A stretch of DNA of 64,000 bases from Methylosinus sp. Ce-a6 (GTDB lineage: Bacteria > Pseudomonadota > Alphaproteobacteria > Rhizobiales > Beijerinckiaceae). Both the position numbers and the translations under genes were made by a program. The stretch is from assembly GCF_009811655.1 (NCBI RefSeq), contig NZ_BGJX01000010.1, positions 51,071 through 115,070 on the forward strand. Direction: 5' to 3'. Below the pieces are notes generated by a model. It did not search any database. It saw only the letters and a program-made list of their open reading frames with translations, and was not told the origin of the DNA. Positions within the stretch are counted from its first letter, which is position 1. Each line of letters starts with the position of its first letter. Shown here piece by piece: positions 18,122-25,933 of the stretch.

Positions 18122-18544
18122 TCAGTGCTGGACGATGACGATCCACAGCACGCCGAAGCGATCCGCGACCATGCCGAAACGAGGAGAAAAGAAGGTTTTG
18201 CCCAGGGGCATGCGGACCTCGCCGCCGTCGACGAGCGCCCCGAAGATGCGATCGGCGTCCGGCTCGTCCTTCGCCGAGATGGAGAGGGCGAAACCGTTGA
18301 AACCCGTCGCCCCCGGCTCCTCCTGGCCGCAGCCGTCGGAAGCGTGCAGGATGGCGTCGCCGATCTTCAAGGTCGAGTGCATCACCTTGTCCTCGAAGCC
18401 GGGCGCGATGACGCCTTGCGGCGGCGGCTCGGGATTGTCCTTGTGGCGCAGCAGCATCCGCACTTCGGCGCCGAGCGCATTTGCGTAGAAGGCGATGGCC
18501 TCGTCGGCGCGGCCCGCGAAAAAGAGATAAGGCTCGATGGTCAT
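18122..18544 (-). CDS. VOC family protein, PhnB/YjdN-like (copy 2)
   Basis: A 140-residue paralogue of the neighbouring VOC protein: MTIEPYLFFAGRADEAIAFYANALGA, VMHSTLKIGDAILHASDG, KTFFSPRFGMVADRFGVLWIV. AAAGGAG precedes the ATG. A copy of dispersed repeat B (18587-18686) separates it from the AHSA1 gene upstream, so transcription may be continuous but interrupted by a stem-loop-forming element. Function unknown. Confidence 0.86.
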   Translation of the reverse strand: MTIEPYLFFAGRADEAIAFYANALGAEVRMLLRHKDNPEPPPQGVIAPGFEDKVMHSTLKIGDAILHASDGCGQEEPGATGFNGFALSISAKDEPDADRIFGALVDGGEVRMPLGKTFFSPRFGMVADRFGVLWIVIVQH

Positions 18545-18586
18545 GGACGTCTCCTTTGTGTGAAGCGGTTCGCCGCGATCAGAGGC

Positions 18587-18686
18587 TAGAGCGTTTCCAG
18601 CCGAAGCGGACGCCGGTTCGGCGTCGGAAATGCGTCAAAACAAAAGCCTAGAGTCTTTCCGTGTTTCAGTGAAACAAGACTCTCGC
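18587..18686. repeat. Dispersed repeat B, full copy
   Basis: Begins TAGAGCGTTTCCAGCCGAAG, contains the palindrome GACGCCGGTTCGGCGTC, then AAACAAAAGCCTAGAGTCTTT and TTTCAGTGAAA, ending in GACTCTCGCG. It matches 60218-60324 almost base for base. Its distal end supplies the last codons and stop of the AHSA1 gene at 18666. Confidence 0.85.
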
Positions 18687-19645
18687 GAGATAGCTCTCGA
18701 GCTGTTCGAGTGTTCCGGCCCAGCCATTGTTGATGGCGCCGAGCGCGCCGGCGAAGGTCGCGATCTTTTCCGCGCTCGCTTCGAAGGGCGCCGGGCGAGG
18801 CACGTCAGTTCCGAGCCGCCGTCTGTTTCCGCGAAGAGATAAGTCGTCTCGACCTTCAACGGCCAGGTTCCGCTCAGAGGATGGCGCGTGAGGCCGCGCA
18901 TCGCGTCCGAGAAGGAAGCGAGGAGGACGATGCGCGCCGGCGGCTCGATTTCGAGATACTCGAACAACCCCCACATCGCGCCGCCGTCCGGCGTCCGCAG
19001 CCCATAGTGATAGGAGCCGCCGGGGCGGAAATCCATTTGCGCGGCGACGGCCGGAACGCCCTTCGGCCCGAACCATTGCGCCATGCGCTCGGGCTCGGTG
19101 AGCGCTTTCCACAGCAGCTCGCGCGAGGCGGAAAAGCGGCGTGACGTGACGAAGGCGGAGCCCGCCGACGCCTCGACGAAATCGCCGAGACGTCCGAGAT
19201 TTTCCTCGAGGCCGATCGCGGCGCCATAGTCGCGCTCGACGCGATCGCGCTCGGCGAGAGAGGGAAAGCGCATTCGCCAATCGACGCGCGTCTTCTCGCC
19301 CTCCTGCGAGAGAACGATGATCGTCTCCATCCGCACGGGCTCGACGTCGACGTCGTCGCCGGCATGAATATAGGAGATGCGCTCGGGGCGCATGATCTCG
19401 CGAAACACGATTCTGTTCTCATAATCGCGTCCGTCCGGGCCGTGCATGACGAAACGCCAGACGCCGCCGGACGCGAATTCGAAAGCGCGCGTCGTGAGCG
19501 AGAAGCCCTTCGGCCCGAACCATCGCGCGAGGCGATCGGCGGAGAAGAAAGCGTCGAAGACGAGCGCGCGCGGCGCATCGACGAGGCGCGCGCCGGAAAT
19601 CTCGGGCGCATCGGCTGGAATGGAAATTCGAGCCTCGTCGGACAT
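18666..19645 (-). pseudogene. Tandem AHSA1/SRPBCC protein, one-base frameshift near the end
   Basis: Two AHSA1-type domains in one protein: the first with ARLVDAPRALVFDAFFSADRLARWFGPKGF, the second from about residue 168 with SRRFSASRELLWKALTEPERMAQWFGPKGV and WGLFEYLEIEPPARIV. Around 18801-18804 (coding GAACTGACGTGCC) the frame shifts: after SELT the sequence of the other frame continues sensibly as PRPAPFEASAEKIATFAG and the family ending GWAGTLEQLESYLA, stop at 18666. A missing G (ACGGTG read as ACGTG) would repair it; unshifted the protein runs on to 18635 with arginine-rich nonsense. Either sequencing error or a real lesion. GAGGAG supports ATG at 19645. Confidence 0.75.
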
Positions 19646-19654
19646 GACGTCTCC

Positions 19655-20557
19655 TCACTCGCTTTTCGCGCCGAGCTCGCGCGCGAGCTCGGCGAGATTG
19701 TCGAATGCGCCGGTCCAGCCATGGCCGTGCGACGCGGCGGACTCTGCGGTGGCGAGGCCGCTCTGCACGAAGATCATCTCGGTCCTGCCGTCCTGCTCCG
19801 TGAGCTCGATCTCGAGAGTCGTCAGCGCTTTCGGCTCGAGATGATTGCGCTCCCATTGATGCGTCAGCACGAGGCGCGCGGGCGCCTCGATCTCGAGATA
19901 TTCGCCGCGGTGAATGAAATCCTCGCCCTCGGGCGAGCGCATGCCGCCGCGCCAATTGCCGCCGACGCGCAGATCATTCTCGACGAACAGCACACGGAAT
20001 GTCGCGGGGCAGAGCCAGCGCATGAGATGCTGCGGCTCGGTCCAGCATTTGAAGACGAGCGCGCGCGGCGCCTCGAATGTGCGCAGCAGAACGAGCCGAT
20101 GCGGCGCGTCCGCTTCGCCCGTCTGGCGCGCGAGGCCTTCGAGAATTCCGGTCCAGCCGGCGCGGATGGCCAAGGATCTCGGCGCCGCTTCCGGCGTCAG
20201 ATAATGCGTCAGCGTCAGCAGGCTTCCAGCGCCGTCGGGGCGAATGTCGACGTCGATTCGCGTGAACGGGCCTTCGCGCCGTATTCCCAAGGCGAAGACG
20301 AGACGGCTCGGGCGCTCGATCTCGAGATATTCGCCGAAATGCATCTGGAGAATTTCGCCGCGCCGCTCGTGAATGGCGAAGCCGCCGCCGACGCGCGCGC
20401 CGATCTCGACATGCGCGGATTGTCCGGAGGGCGTGCGAAAGAGCCAATTGCCGACCGCCTTCGGATCGAGCCAGGCGTCGAAGAGCAGCGCCGGCGGCGC
20501 CGCGAAGCGCCGCGCGATCACGAGGGGAGGAAAGGATTCGTCAATTCTTTTGAGCAT
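19655..20557 (-). CDS. Tandem AHSA1/SRPBCC domain protein
   Basis: A 300-residue protein with two AHSA1-like START-fold domains: residues about 10-145 (IARRFAAPPALLFDAWLDPKAVGNWLF, GGGFAIHERRGEILQMHFGEYLEIE, RAGWTGILEGLA) and about 155-295 (LLRTFEAPRALVFKCWTEPQHLMRWLCP, HRGEYLEIEAPARLVLTHQWE, GHGWTGAFDNLAELA). The fold binds hydrophobic ligands or Hsp90 in eukaryotes; bacterial members are mostly uncharacterised and typically sit beside an ArsR gene, as here. It overlaps the ArsR gene by 17 bases, so the two are translationally coupled. Confidence 0.88.
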   Translation of the reverse strand: MLKRIDESFPPLVIARRFAAPPALLFDAWLDPKAVGNWLFRTPSGQSAHVEIGARVGGGFAIHERRGEILQMHFGEYLEIERPSRLVFALGIRREGPFTRIDVDIRPDGAGSLLTLTHYLTPEAAPRSLAIRAGWTGILEGLARQTGEADAPHRLVLLRTFEAPRALVFKCWTEPQHLMRWLCPATFRVLFVENDLRVGGNWRGGMRSPEGEDFIHRGEYLEIEAPARLVLTHQWERNHLEPKALTTLEIELTEQDGRTEMIFVQSGLATAESAASHGHGWTGAFDNLAELARELGAKSE

Positions 20558-20885
20558 CGGGGTCGCCTTTCTGCAGTTCGGCGAGATAAGCGTCGAGCCG
20601 ATCGAAGCTCTCTTCCCAGAATCGCCGATAGGTCTCGAGCCAGTCGGAGACTTCGCGCAGCCGCGCCGCGTCCAGCTTGCAGGGACGCGATTGGGCGGCG
20701 CGGCCGCGTTTGATCAGGCCGGCCTGCTCGAGCACCTTCAGATGTTTCGAGACCGCCGGTTGACTGATGGAGAAAGGGGCCGCGAGCTCGCCGACCGATG
20801 CTTCGCCTCGAGCGAGCCTGGCGAGGATCGCCCTGCGCGTCGGATCGGCCAGCGCGGCGAATGTGGCGCTGAGTGGGTCGGGCAT
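20541..20885 (-). CDS. ArsR-family transcriptional regulator
   Basis: A 114-residue winged-helix repressor-type protein: FAALADPTRRAILARLARGEASVGELAAPFSISQPAVSKHLKVLEQAGLIKRGRAAQSRPC. No metal-binding ELCVCDL-type motif is present in helix 3, so it belongs to the non-metal AHSA1-linked ArsR group (SdpR-like). It is first in a seven-gene minus-strand run ending at 16480 and probably represses it. A 12-base perfect palindrome sits just upstream (20914-20925). Confidence 0.92.
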   Translation of the reverse strand: MPDPLSATFAALADPTRRAILARLARGEASVGELAAPFSISQPAVSKHLKVLEQAGLIKRGRAAQSRPCKLDAARLREVSDWLETYRRFWEESFDRLDAYLAELQKGDPDAQKN

Positions 20886-20913
20886 CTGTTACCTGTCATG
20901 TAATTAACTATAC

Positions 20914-20925
20914 AGTTATATAACT
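20914..20925. promoter_or_regulatory. Palindrome AGTTATATAACT, probable ArsR operator
   Basis: A perfect 12-base palindrome within an AT-rich stretch (TTAACTATACAGTTATATAACTAA lies around it with partial further symmetry), 29-40 bases upstream of the arsR start. Placement and symmetry fit autoregulation by ArsR. Confidence 0.55.
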
Positions 20926-21116
20926 AATATGGAATATAGCTGTCAAGCTTCGTGTTCGGTTCCTCGTGGCGACCAAACCTCGAGGCCGCCGAGGACACCG
21001 AGGCCACCCGCAGCCTTGCCTCGGATTTGGGCGTCGCCTATAAGCCCTGCAGCGCGCCGGCATCCGACACCCCTGGAGGCGAAAGGCGCGCTTTCTCTTT
21101 GAAAAAGGACACCGAA

Positions 21117-21776
21117 ATGGCCGAGATCAAGAAGCTCGCGGCCACGGTGCGCAGCGGGACAGGCAAGGGGGCCGCCCGCAGCGTTCGCCGTGAGGGCCGT
21201 ATACCAGGAGTCATCTATGGCGGCGGCGAGGCGCCGACGCCGCTGTCGCTCGACAAGAAGGAGCTGACCAAGCTCATCTACGCCGGGCACTTCCTCACGA
21301 CGATCTTCGAGCTCGACATAGACGGCAAGGCCGAGCGGGCCATTCCGCGCGACTATCAGCTCGACGTCGTCAAGGATTTCCCGCTGCATGTCGACTTCCT
21401 GCGCCTGAAGGCCGGCTCGCGCCTGCGCGTCGAAGTTCCCGTGCATCTCGTCAATCATGAGGCGGCTCCGGGCCTGAAGCGCGGCGGCTCGCTCAACATC
21501 GTCTACCATTCGGTGGAGATGTGGGTGCCGGCCGATAATATTCCGGATGCGATCACCGGCGATCTGACCGGTCTCGACTTCAACGATTCGCTGCATATTT
21601 CGGCCTTCACCCTGCCGCCGAACTGCAAGCCGACCAATCCGGACAAGAACTTCACCGTCGCCTCGATCGCGCCGCCCGTCGTCTCGGCAGAGGAGACCGC
21701 CGCCGCTGCGGCCGCCGCCGCCGCGGCTCCGGCCAAGGGCAAGGGCGGCAAGGCCGCTCCCGAGAAGAAGAAGTAA
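21117..21776 (+). CDS. rplY: 50S ribosomal protein L25 (CTC form)
   Basis: A 219-residue L25/general-stress CTC protein that binds 5S rRNA. The L25 N-terminal domain (residues 1-95: [63 protein letters not shown]) is followed by the C-terminal TL5/CTC beta domain and a low-complexity Ala/Lys/Gly tail ([16 protein letters not shown]). ATG at 21117 follows AAAAAGGAC. It is followed by pth, the conserved rplY-pth order of alphaproteobacteria, with a strong stem-loop between the two genes. Confidence 0.95.
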   Translation: MAEIKKLAATVRSGTGKGAARSVRREGRIPGVIYGGGEAPTPLSLDKKELTKLIYAGHFLTTIFELDIDGKAERAIPRDYQLDVVKDFPLHVDFLRLKAGSRLRVEVPVHLVNHEAAPGLKRGGSLNIVYHSVEMWVPADNIPDAITGDLTGLDFNDSLHISAFTLPPNCKPTNPDKNFTVASIAPPVVSAEETAAAAAAAAAAPAKGKGGKAAPEKKK

Positions 21777-21783
21777 CGACAGC

Positions 21784-21840
21784 GGGCAGTCGGGCGTTGG
21801 GCGGTCGTCTCGACTGCCGACCGCCCGACGCCGACTGCCC
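21784..21840. repeat. Long stem-loop between rplY and pth
   Basis: Two arms of about 23 bases (GGGCAGTCGG...GGGCGGTCG and their complement, one bulge and one mismatch) enclose a 7-base loop. A related half-arm is seen at 63896-63919. No U-tract follows, so it is more likely a dispersed palindromic element or an mRNA-processing/attenuating structure than a simple terminator. Confidence 0.6.
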
Positions 21841-21877
21841 AATTCCGACCGCACTCCTCGCTGGGAGCCAATAGGCG

Positions 21878-22483
21878 ATGCTGCTCTTCGTCGGCCTCGG
21901 CAATCCCGGCCGCGAATATGCCGGGAACCGGCACAATATCGGCTTCATGGCGGTCGAGGCGATCGCCGCCGCCCATAATTTTTCCGCGCCGCGCGCGCGG
22001 TTCCAGGGCCTCGTCCGCGAGGGGACGATCGCCGGCGAGCGCGTGCTCGCGCTGCTGCCGCAGACTTATATGAACGAATCGGGCCGCTCCGTCGGCGAGG
22101 CGTCGCGCTTCCACAAGATCGCGCTCTCCGACGTCGTCGTCTTTCATGACGAGCTCGATCTCGCGCCGGCCAAATGCCGCGTGAAAGTGGGCGGCGGCGC
22201 GGCCGGCCACAATGGCCTGCGCTCCATCGGCGCGCATATCGGGCAGGATTTCAAGCGCGTGCGGCTCGGCATCGGCCATCCGGGCGACAAGGCGCGCGTG
22301 CATTCTTATGTGCTGGGCGATTTCGCCAAGAGCGAGGAGCCATGGGTGCGCGCGCTCTGCGGCGCGCTCGCCGACAATGCCGCGCTGATCGCCAAGGGCG
22401 ACGACGCCGGCCTGCAGAACAGGATTCATCTCGCCATGGAGGCGGCGGGCTTCGCCGCGCCCAAGCGCGTGGGCGAGCCGTGA
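21878..22483 (+). CDS. pth: Peptidyl-tRNA hydrolase
   Basis: A 201-residue Pth that releases tRNA from drop-off peptidyl-tRNAs. Catalytic residues are present: Asn9 in GLGNPG, His19 in NRHNIGF and Asp91 in FHDELDL, plus TYMNESG and [13 protein letters not shown]. Length matches the bacterial family. It follows rplY after 101 bases that contain a stem-loop; the small exported protein gene at 22480 overlaps its stop codon (GTGA). Confidence 0.97.
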   Translation: MLLFVGLGNPGREYAGNRHNIGFMAVEAIAAAHNFSAPRARFQGLVREGTIAGERVLALLPQTYMNESGRSVGEASRFHKIALSDVVVFHDELDLAPAKCRVKVGGGAAGHNGLRSIGAHIGQDFKRVRLGIGHPGDKARVHSYVLGDFAKSEEPWVRALCGALADNAALIAKGDDAGLQNRIHLAMEAAGFAAPKRVGEP

Positions 22484-22704
22484 TCGCCGCGCGCGCGGCC
22501 TTCGCGCTCGCGTTTTTTTGCGCGAGCGTGGCCGCTGCGGCCGAAGAAAAACCGACCCAGGCCTATGGCGAAGACCACCCCGCCTGCCAGGAATGGACCG
22601 ACGGCTGCCTCGTCTGCGCGCGTCAGGCGGATGGCGCCGCGGCTTGCTCCATGGTCGGCGCGGCCTGCCTGCCCGCCGCCGTCTCCTGCCTGAAGGGCGA
22701 GTGA
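22480..22704 (+). CDS. Small exported cysteine-rich protein
   Basis: A 74-residue protein with a signal peptide (residues 1-21, ending ASVAAAAEE) and a mature part of about 53 residues holding six cysteines ([32 protein letters not shown]), probably disulfide-bonded in the periplasm. The GTG start overlaps the pth stop TGA. The same style of small Cys-rich exported protein is common behind pth in related bacteria by my impression only. Function unknown. Confidence 0.72.
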   Translation: MIAARAAFALAFFCASVAAAAEEKPTQAYGEDHPACQEWTDGCLVCARQADGAAACSMVGAACLPAAVSCLKGE

Positions 22705-22823
22705 GAGCCGGGGCCCGGCGGCTGAATTTCCGCTGAACGCCGCATTCAAATCGGGTTCAGCGCGAGGCCGGCATGATGCGCTCGTCGATCGGGGAAACGT
22801 CCCGGTCCAAGGAGACAGACATC

Positions 22824-23156
22824 ATGAAGACCAACGCCATTCTCGCCATCGCCCTTTTCGCCTCCGCTCCGGCTTTCGCCCAGACCGCGACGGCGCCCGC
22901 GGCGAAGCCTGCGGCGGGACCGGCCGCCGCCGCGACCGCGCCGGTGAAGCAGGTGGTCGCCGTCGCCCAGCCGCTCGACATCAATACGGCGACGGTGGAG
23001 CAGCTCGCCGGCGTCAAGGGCCTCACCCACACTCTGGCGGAGGCGATCGTCAAGGGCCGGCCCTATAAGTCCACGGACGAGCTGGTGAAGAGCCGCATTC
23101 TGACCGAGACGCTGTTCACCCAGGTCAAGGACGGGCTGACCGTCAAGCACAATTGA
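22824..23156 (+). CDS. Exported helix-hairpin-helix protein (ComEA-like)
   Basis: A 110-residue protein: signal peptide (cleavage near AFA-QT, residue 19), an Ala/Pro/Lys-rich linker and a C-terminal helix-hairpin-helix pair (LDINTATVEQLAGVKGLTHTLAEAIVKGRPYKSTDELVK) like the DNA-binding part of ComEA. ComEA captures DNA in the periplasm during transformation, but no com genes are near, and many such short HhH proteins have unknown roles. AAGGAG precedes the ATG. A terminator follows at 23203. Confidence 0.85.
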   Translation: MKTNAILAIALFASAPAFAQTATAPAAKPAAGPAAAATAPVKQVVAVAQPLDINTATVEQLAGVKGLTHTLAEAIVKGRPYKSTDELVKSRILTETLFTQVKDGLTVKHN

Positions 23157-23202
23157 TCCCTAGCCGAGCGCGTCCTCCCCAGGACCTCCGCGCTTTTCGA
23201 GA

Positions 23203-23229
23203 CGCCCGCCGAACTTCGGCGGGCGTTTT
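23203..23229 (+). terminator. Intrinsic terminator after the HhH gene
   Basis: CGCCCGCCGAA / TTCGGCGGGCG stem with a short loop, followed by TTTTCGTCGTTTT. It lies 47 bases after the HhH stop and separates this gene from ssrA. Confidence 0.88.
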
Positions 23230-23317
23230 CGTCGTTTTGGCAGAAAGCGGGGGAGAAACAGCGAGGCTCCGTCGCCGAGCCCCTTTCCGCATCGGCCCGT
23301 AATGCGTATATTGTGAA

Positions 23318-23655
23318 CTGCCGTCCCTCGGGGCGGCTATGGCGATAAACGAACTCCGTAATAAACCTATCGGACCCGGGGGCGGTACCCGGCGCCTCCA
23401 CCCGAGGCCGTCACGCATCGATGCATTTGGCGCGGCGGCCTGGGGCGGGGGCGAAATAGGATCGACGAGGGCGTAAAGGGTGATTTTTCGCTCGGCATGA
23501 TACCGCCGTTATCGGGTCGAACCTTATAGTTGCCAACGACAACTATGCTCCGGTGGCCGTCGCTGCGTAATGCAGTGAAGGTACTGGGATTCAAGCCCTA
23601 GGGGGTTGCACTTCTAGGCGGGGCTCGGAGGCGCCTGGCAACAGAAGCCTCCACT
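23318..23655 (+). ncRNA. ssrA: tmRNA, permuted two-piece form
   Basis: Transfer-messenger RNA that rescues stalled ribosomes. The alphaproteobacterial permuted order is seen: the acceptor piece first (T-arm-like CCCGGGGGCGGTACCCGG and 3' end CGCCTCCACC at 23393-23402), then the coding piece starting GGGGGCGAAATAGG at 23447. GGGGGCG (23447-23453) pairs with CGCCTCC of the acceptor piece (one G-U), forming the acceptor stem. The tag frame at 23532-23570 reads ANDNYAPVAVAA then TAA; with the charged Ala the tag would be A-ANDNYAPVAVAA, ending in the ClpX-recognised AA. CCA is not fully encoded. Outer ends are estimates; a -10-like TATATT lies at about 23308. sspB follows directly. Confidence 0.92.
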
Positions 23656-23700
23656 TTCGTCCCCAAGGGGCAGAGCAAACAGGGGTTCTCGGCGAGCGTC

Positions 23701-24255
23701 ATGTCCACCGACCTCATCAGATACGATCTTCTCGTTCAGGACGCGCTGCGCGGCGTCATGCGCAAGGTTCTCGCCGATGCGGCGGCCGCCGGCCGGCTGC
23801 CCGGCGACCATCATTTCACCATCAGTTTTCGCACCAAGGCGCCGGGCGTGCGCATTTCCATGCGCCTCGCCGAGCAATGGCCGCAGGAAATGACGATCAT
23901 CCTGCAGCATCAATATTCCAATCTCGTCGTCGACGAGCGCGGCTTCTCCGTGGGCCTGTCCTTCCGCAGCATTCCCGAGCAGCTCTATGTGCCCTTCGAC
24001 GCGGTGACGGTCTTCTCGGACCCGTCCGTCGATTTCGGCCTCAAATGGGAGGTGGACGAGCTCGCCCCGGCCCGCGACGAGGCTCCGACTCAGTTTCCGG
24101 CGCGGCCGCAGCAAAGCGCCGAGCCGACCCCGGTGCGGCCGGGTCTGCGTCCGGCCCGCAGCGACAAGCGGCAGGAGACGGAGCCGCCCGCGGCCGAGGA
24201 GAGCGGCGAGGCCGCCAAAATCGTCTCCATCGACGCCTTCCGCAAAAAGACCTGA
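23701..24255 (+). CDS. sspB: ClpXP adaptor SspB
   Basis: A 184-residue SspB of the alphaproteobacterial type, which tethers ssrA-tagged proteins to ClpXP. The beta-sandwich domain spans residues about 1-125 (IRYDLLVQDALRGVMRKVLADAAAAG, HHFTISFRTKAPGVRIS, EMTIILQHQYSNL, VGLSFRSIPEQLYVPFDAVTVFSDPSVDFGL). A proline/glutamate-rich linker then leads to the C-terminal ClpX-binding tail VSIDAFRKK. It begins about 45 bases after the tmRNA that supplies its substrates' tag. A DUF4169 gene follows 6 bases downstream. Confidence 0.94.
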   Translation: MSTDLIRYDLLVQDALRGVMRKVLADAAAAGRLPGDHHFTISFRTKAPGVRISMRLAEQWPQEMTIILQHQYSNLVVDERGFSVGLSFRSIPEQLYVPFDAVTVFSDPSVDFGLKWEVDELAPARDEAPTQFPARPQQSAEPTPVRPGLRPARSDKRQETEPPAAEESGEAAKIVSIDAFRKKT

Positions 24256-24261
24256 CCCGCC

Positions 24262-24456
24262 ATGGGCGAGATCGTCAATCTGCGACGCGCCCGCAAGATC
24301 AGGGAGAAGCGCGCCGAAGAGGCGGAGGCGCAGGCCAATCGCGTCGCCTTCGGCCGCACGAAAGCAGAGCGTGAGCTCGGCGAAGCGGCCGCTCGGCTCG
24401 AGAGCGGAAAGCTCGACGCGCATCGGCTGGAGAAGCCGGAATCCACGCCGAAGTGA
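24262..24456 (+). CDS. DUF4169 family protein
   Basis: A 64-residue, highly charged helical protein (IVNLRRARKIREKRAEEAEAQANRVAFGRTKAERELGEAAA) of the DUF4169 family, found behind sspB in many alphaproteobacteria. No known function. It starts 6 bases after the sspB stop, so it is co-transcribed. The sequence after it is repeat DNA rather than a further operon gene. Confidence 0.82.
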   Translation: MGEIVNLRRARKIREKRAEEAEAQANRVAFGRTKAERELGEAAARLESGKLDAHRLEKPESTPK

Positions 24457-24483
24457 TCGGCTTCCGGTTGATCATCTCACGGC

Positions 24484-24566
24484 CGTCATCGCGAGGAGCG
24501 AAGCGACGAAGCGATCCAGGGGCCGCCCCAGGGCTGAAGGATTGCTTCGCTCCGCTCGCAATGACG
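24484..24566. repeat. Dispersed repeat C, hairpin-forming
   Basis: GTCATCGCGAGGAGCGAAGC ... GCTTCGCTCCGCTCGCAATGAC: long imperfect inverted arms with about 25 bases between. The same element, better conserved, is at 35589-35669. This type of GTCATTGCGAGGAGCGAAGC palindrome is widespread in bacterial intergenic DNA. Confidence 0.8.
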
Positions 24567-24574
24567 TTGACGTT

Positions 24575-24640
24575 AGAGCATGTTCCCGAAAAGTGCGAAG
24601 CGGTTTTCGGAGAAGAACATGCGAATTCAAATGGCTCTAG
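24575..24640. repeat. Dispersed repeat A, copy 1
   Basis: GAGCATGTTCCCGAAAAGTG ... GGTTTTCGGAGAAGAACATGCGAATTCAAAT: a palindromic element (GCATGTTC / GAACATGC ends, CCGAAAA / TTTTCGG inside). The second copy at 60157-60220 differs at only a few positions. Similar elements are typical of Rhizobiales intergenic regions. Confidence 0.85.
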
Positions 24641-24644
24641 ACGA

Positions 24645-25751
24645 TCAGGCGAACAGCCATTGCTTGAGCGAGAAGCCCGAGCTCAGCGTCTTCCGGTAAT
24701 ACTCATAGAGCGCGAGATGGCCCGTCGTGGGCTTGGGCAGCTCGTTCTTCTTCAGCTTGCGGAAGAAGGGGCCGAGAATGTCCTCGAAATTCTGCGTCGT
24801 GTAGCGGCCGCCATAGCGGTCGGAGACGCGCTCGGCGACATTGGCGAACAGCAGCACGAGGGCCTTGAACAGAGCGGGATTGACGATGTTCGCCTCCGCC
24901 CCGTGATAGCGCAGCCCGTTGAGGCAGGCGCGCAAATAGGCGTTGAGCACCTGATAGACGTCCTGCGGCGAGGCGTCGACGAAAGCGCCGTCGATCGACT
25001 TCAGCGCGGCGTTGAAGGTCACGCGCGAAATCTTGCCTTTGCGGCGCTCGGACGGGCTCAGTAGGCCGGAGAGCACGCTCTTCTCGTCGGTCGCGAAGAG
25101 GTCGAACACATTGTGCAGCAGCGCCTCGGCCTCGGTCTCCGATTCGGAGAGGCGTCGAATGTCGAGCAGGAGCTCCGGCGGGACGGGGCGCTGCTTGGTG
25201 TTGATGTCCATGAACAGCTGACATTCCTGCGCGCGCGTCAGCCTGTTGTAGACGACGACCGGCGCCTTGACGCTCTTGGCCGCCAGATTGAAGCCATAGA
25301 CGCGGTGCTGCCCGTCGATGATGAGAAAGGAGCGCGGGTCCTTGCGGAAGCTCAGCTCACCCGTCTGGCGGTCGAAATGGAGCTGCGCGCGCGGCTGCGC
25401 GGACAGGATGATCGCGCTCGGCACGCTGCCGAAACCGCTATCGATATAATCGGCGATTTCTCGCGCGCGCTTCTTGTCGAGGAGGCGCTGGAAACCTTCG
25501 ATCGGATTTTCGAGCCGCGCCTCCACCGTGCAGGTCGCCGCGAGCAGATCGCTGGGCAGGACGAGCGTGTAGAAACGGTGCTTGCCCTGGGTGACGAGCA
25601 GGGCGGGGGCTTTGGCGAAGCGCCCGTCGCTCGGCGGTTGCGGCGCATCCGTTTCGTCGGCGCGCTCGGCTGGAAGCGCGGCTTCGAGCGCAGGCTCGAG
25701 CTCGCTCGGATCGGCATGGTCGGACGGCGGCGCGTCGATCGGATTTTCCAT
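24645..25751 (-). CDS. DGQHR domain protein (DndB-like), orphan
   Basis: A 368-residue protein of the DGQHR family, distantly ParB-fold and related to DndB of DNA phosphorothioation systems. The hallmark is FLIIDGQHRVYGF at about residue 145, preceded by IADYIDSGFGSVPSAIILSAQPRAQLHFD and followed by NRLTRAQECQLFMDINTKQRPVPPELLLDI. The N-terminal 45 residues are acidic and low in complexity. ATG at 25751 has AAGGA 8 bases upstream. No dndC/D/E, nuclease or methylase gene is adjacent, so its role is open; DGQHR proteins outside dnd loci are often in mobile or defence contexts. Confidence 0.85.
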   Translation of the reverse strand: MENPIDAPPSDHADPSELEPALEAALPAERADETDAPQPPSDGRFAKAPALLVTQGKHRFYTLVLPSDLLAATCTVEARLENPIEGFQRLLDKKRAREIADYIDSGFGSVPSAIILSAQPRAQLHFDRQTGELSFRKDPRSFLIIDGQHRVYGFNLAAKSVKAPVVVYNRLTRAQECQLFMDINTKQRPVPPELLLDIRRLSESETEAEALLHNVFDLFATDEKSVLSGLLSPSERRKGKISRVTFNAALKSIDGAFVDASPQDVYQVLNAYLRACLNGLRYHGAEANIVNPALFKALVLLFANVAERVSDRYGGRYTTQNFEDILGPFFRKLKKNELPKPTTGHLALYEYYRKTLSSGFSLKQWLFA

Positions 25752-25883
25752 GTTCTGATCCTTCGAAAAAACGCGCCGGATGCGCCGGCGATCGTCGAAA
25801 TAAACCGAATCGAACACGTGACCGACCGAATCCTAACGAGAAGGCGGCAAAGGACAAGGCGAATCGCATTATCCCCAACAAAA

Positions 25884-25918
25884 AACCGGCTCCTTTCGGA
25901 GCCGGTTTGTTTTTTCTC
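25884..25918 (-). terminator. Intrinsic terminator of the double-barrel OMP gene
   Basis: AACCGGCTCC / GGAGCCGGTT stem with loop TTTC. On the minus strand it follows the outer-membrane protein stop (25934) and is followed by a T-rich run (TTTTTTGTTGGG). A-rich and T-rich flanks on both sides make it potentially bidirectional. Confidence 0.9.
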
Positions 25919-25933
25919 GATTTACGGGGTCGC

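Noticed and set aside
17567..18544. Phosphonate utilisation (phnB) function for the PhnB-like genes
   Set aside because: No C-P lyase genes are near and PhnB/YjdN-type VOC proteins are not known to take part in phosphonate breakdown.
23367..23594. Minus-strand frame across the ssrA locus
   Set aside because: The DNA encodes tmRNA on the plus strand; the frame is incidental.
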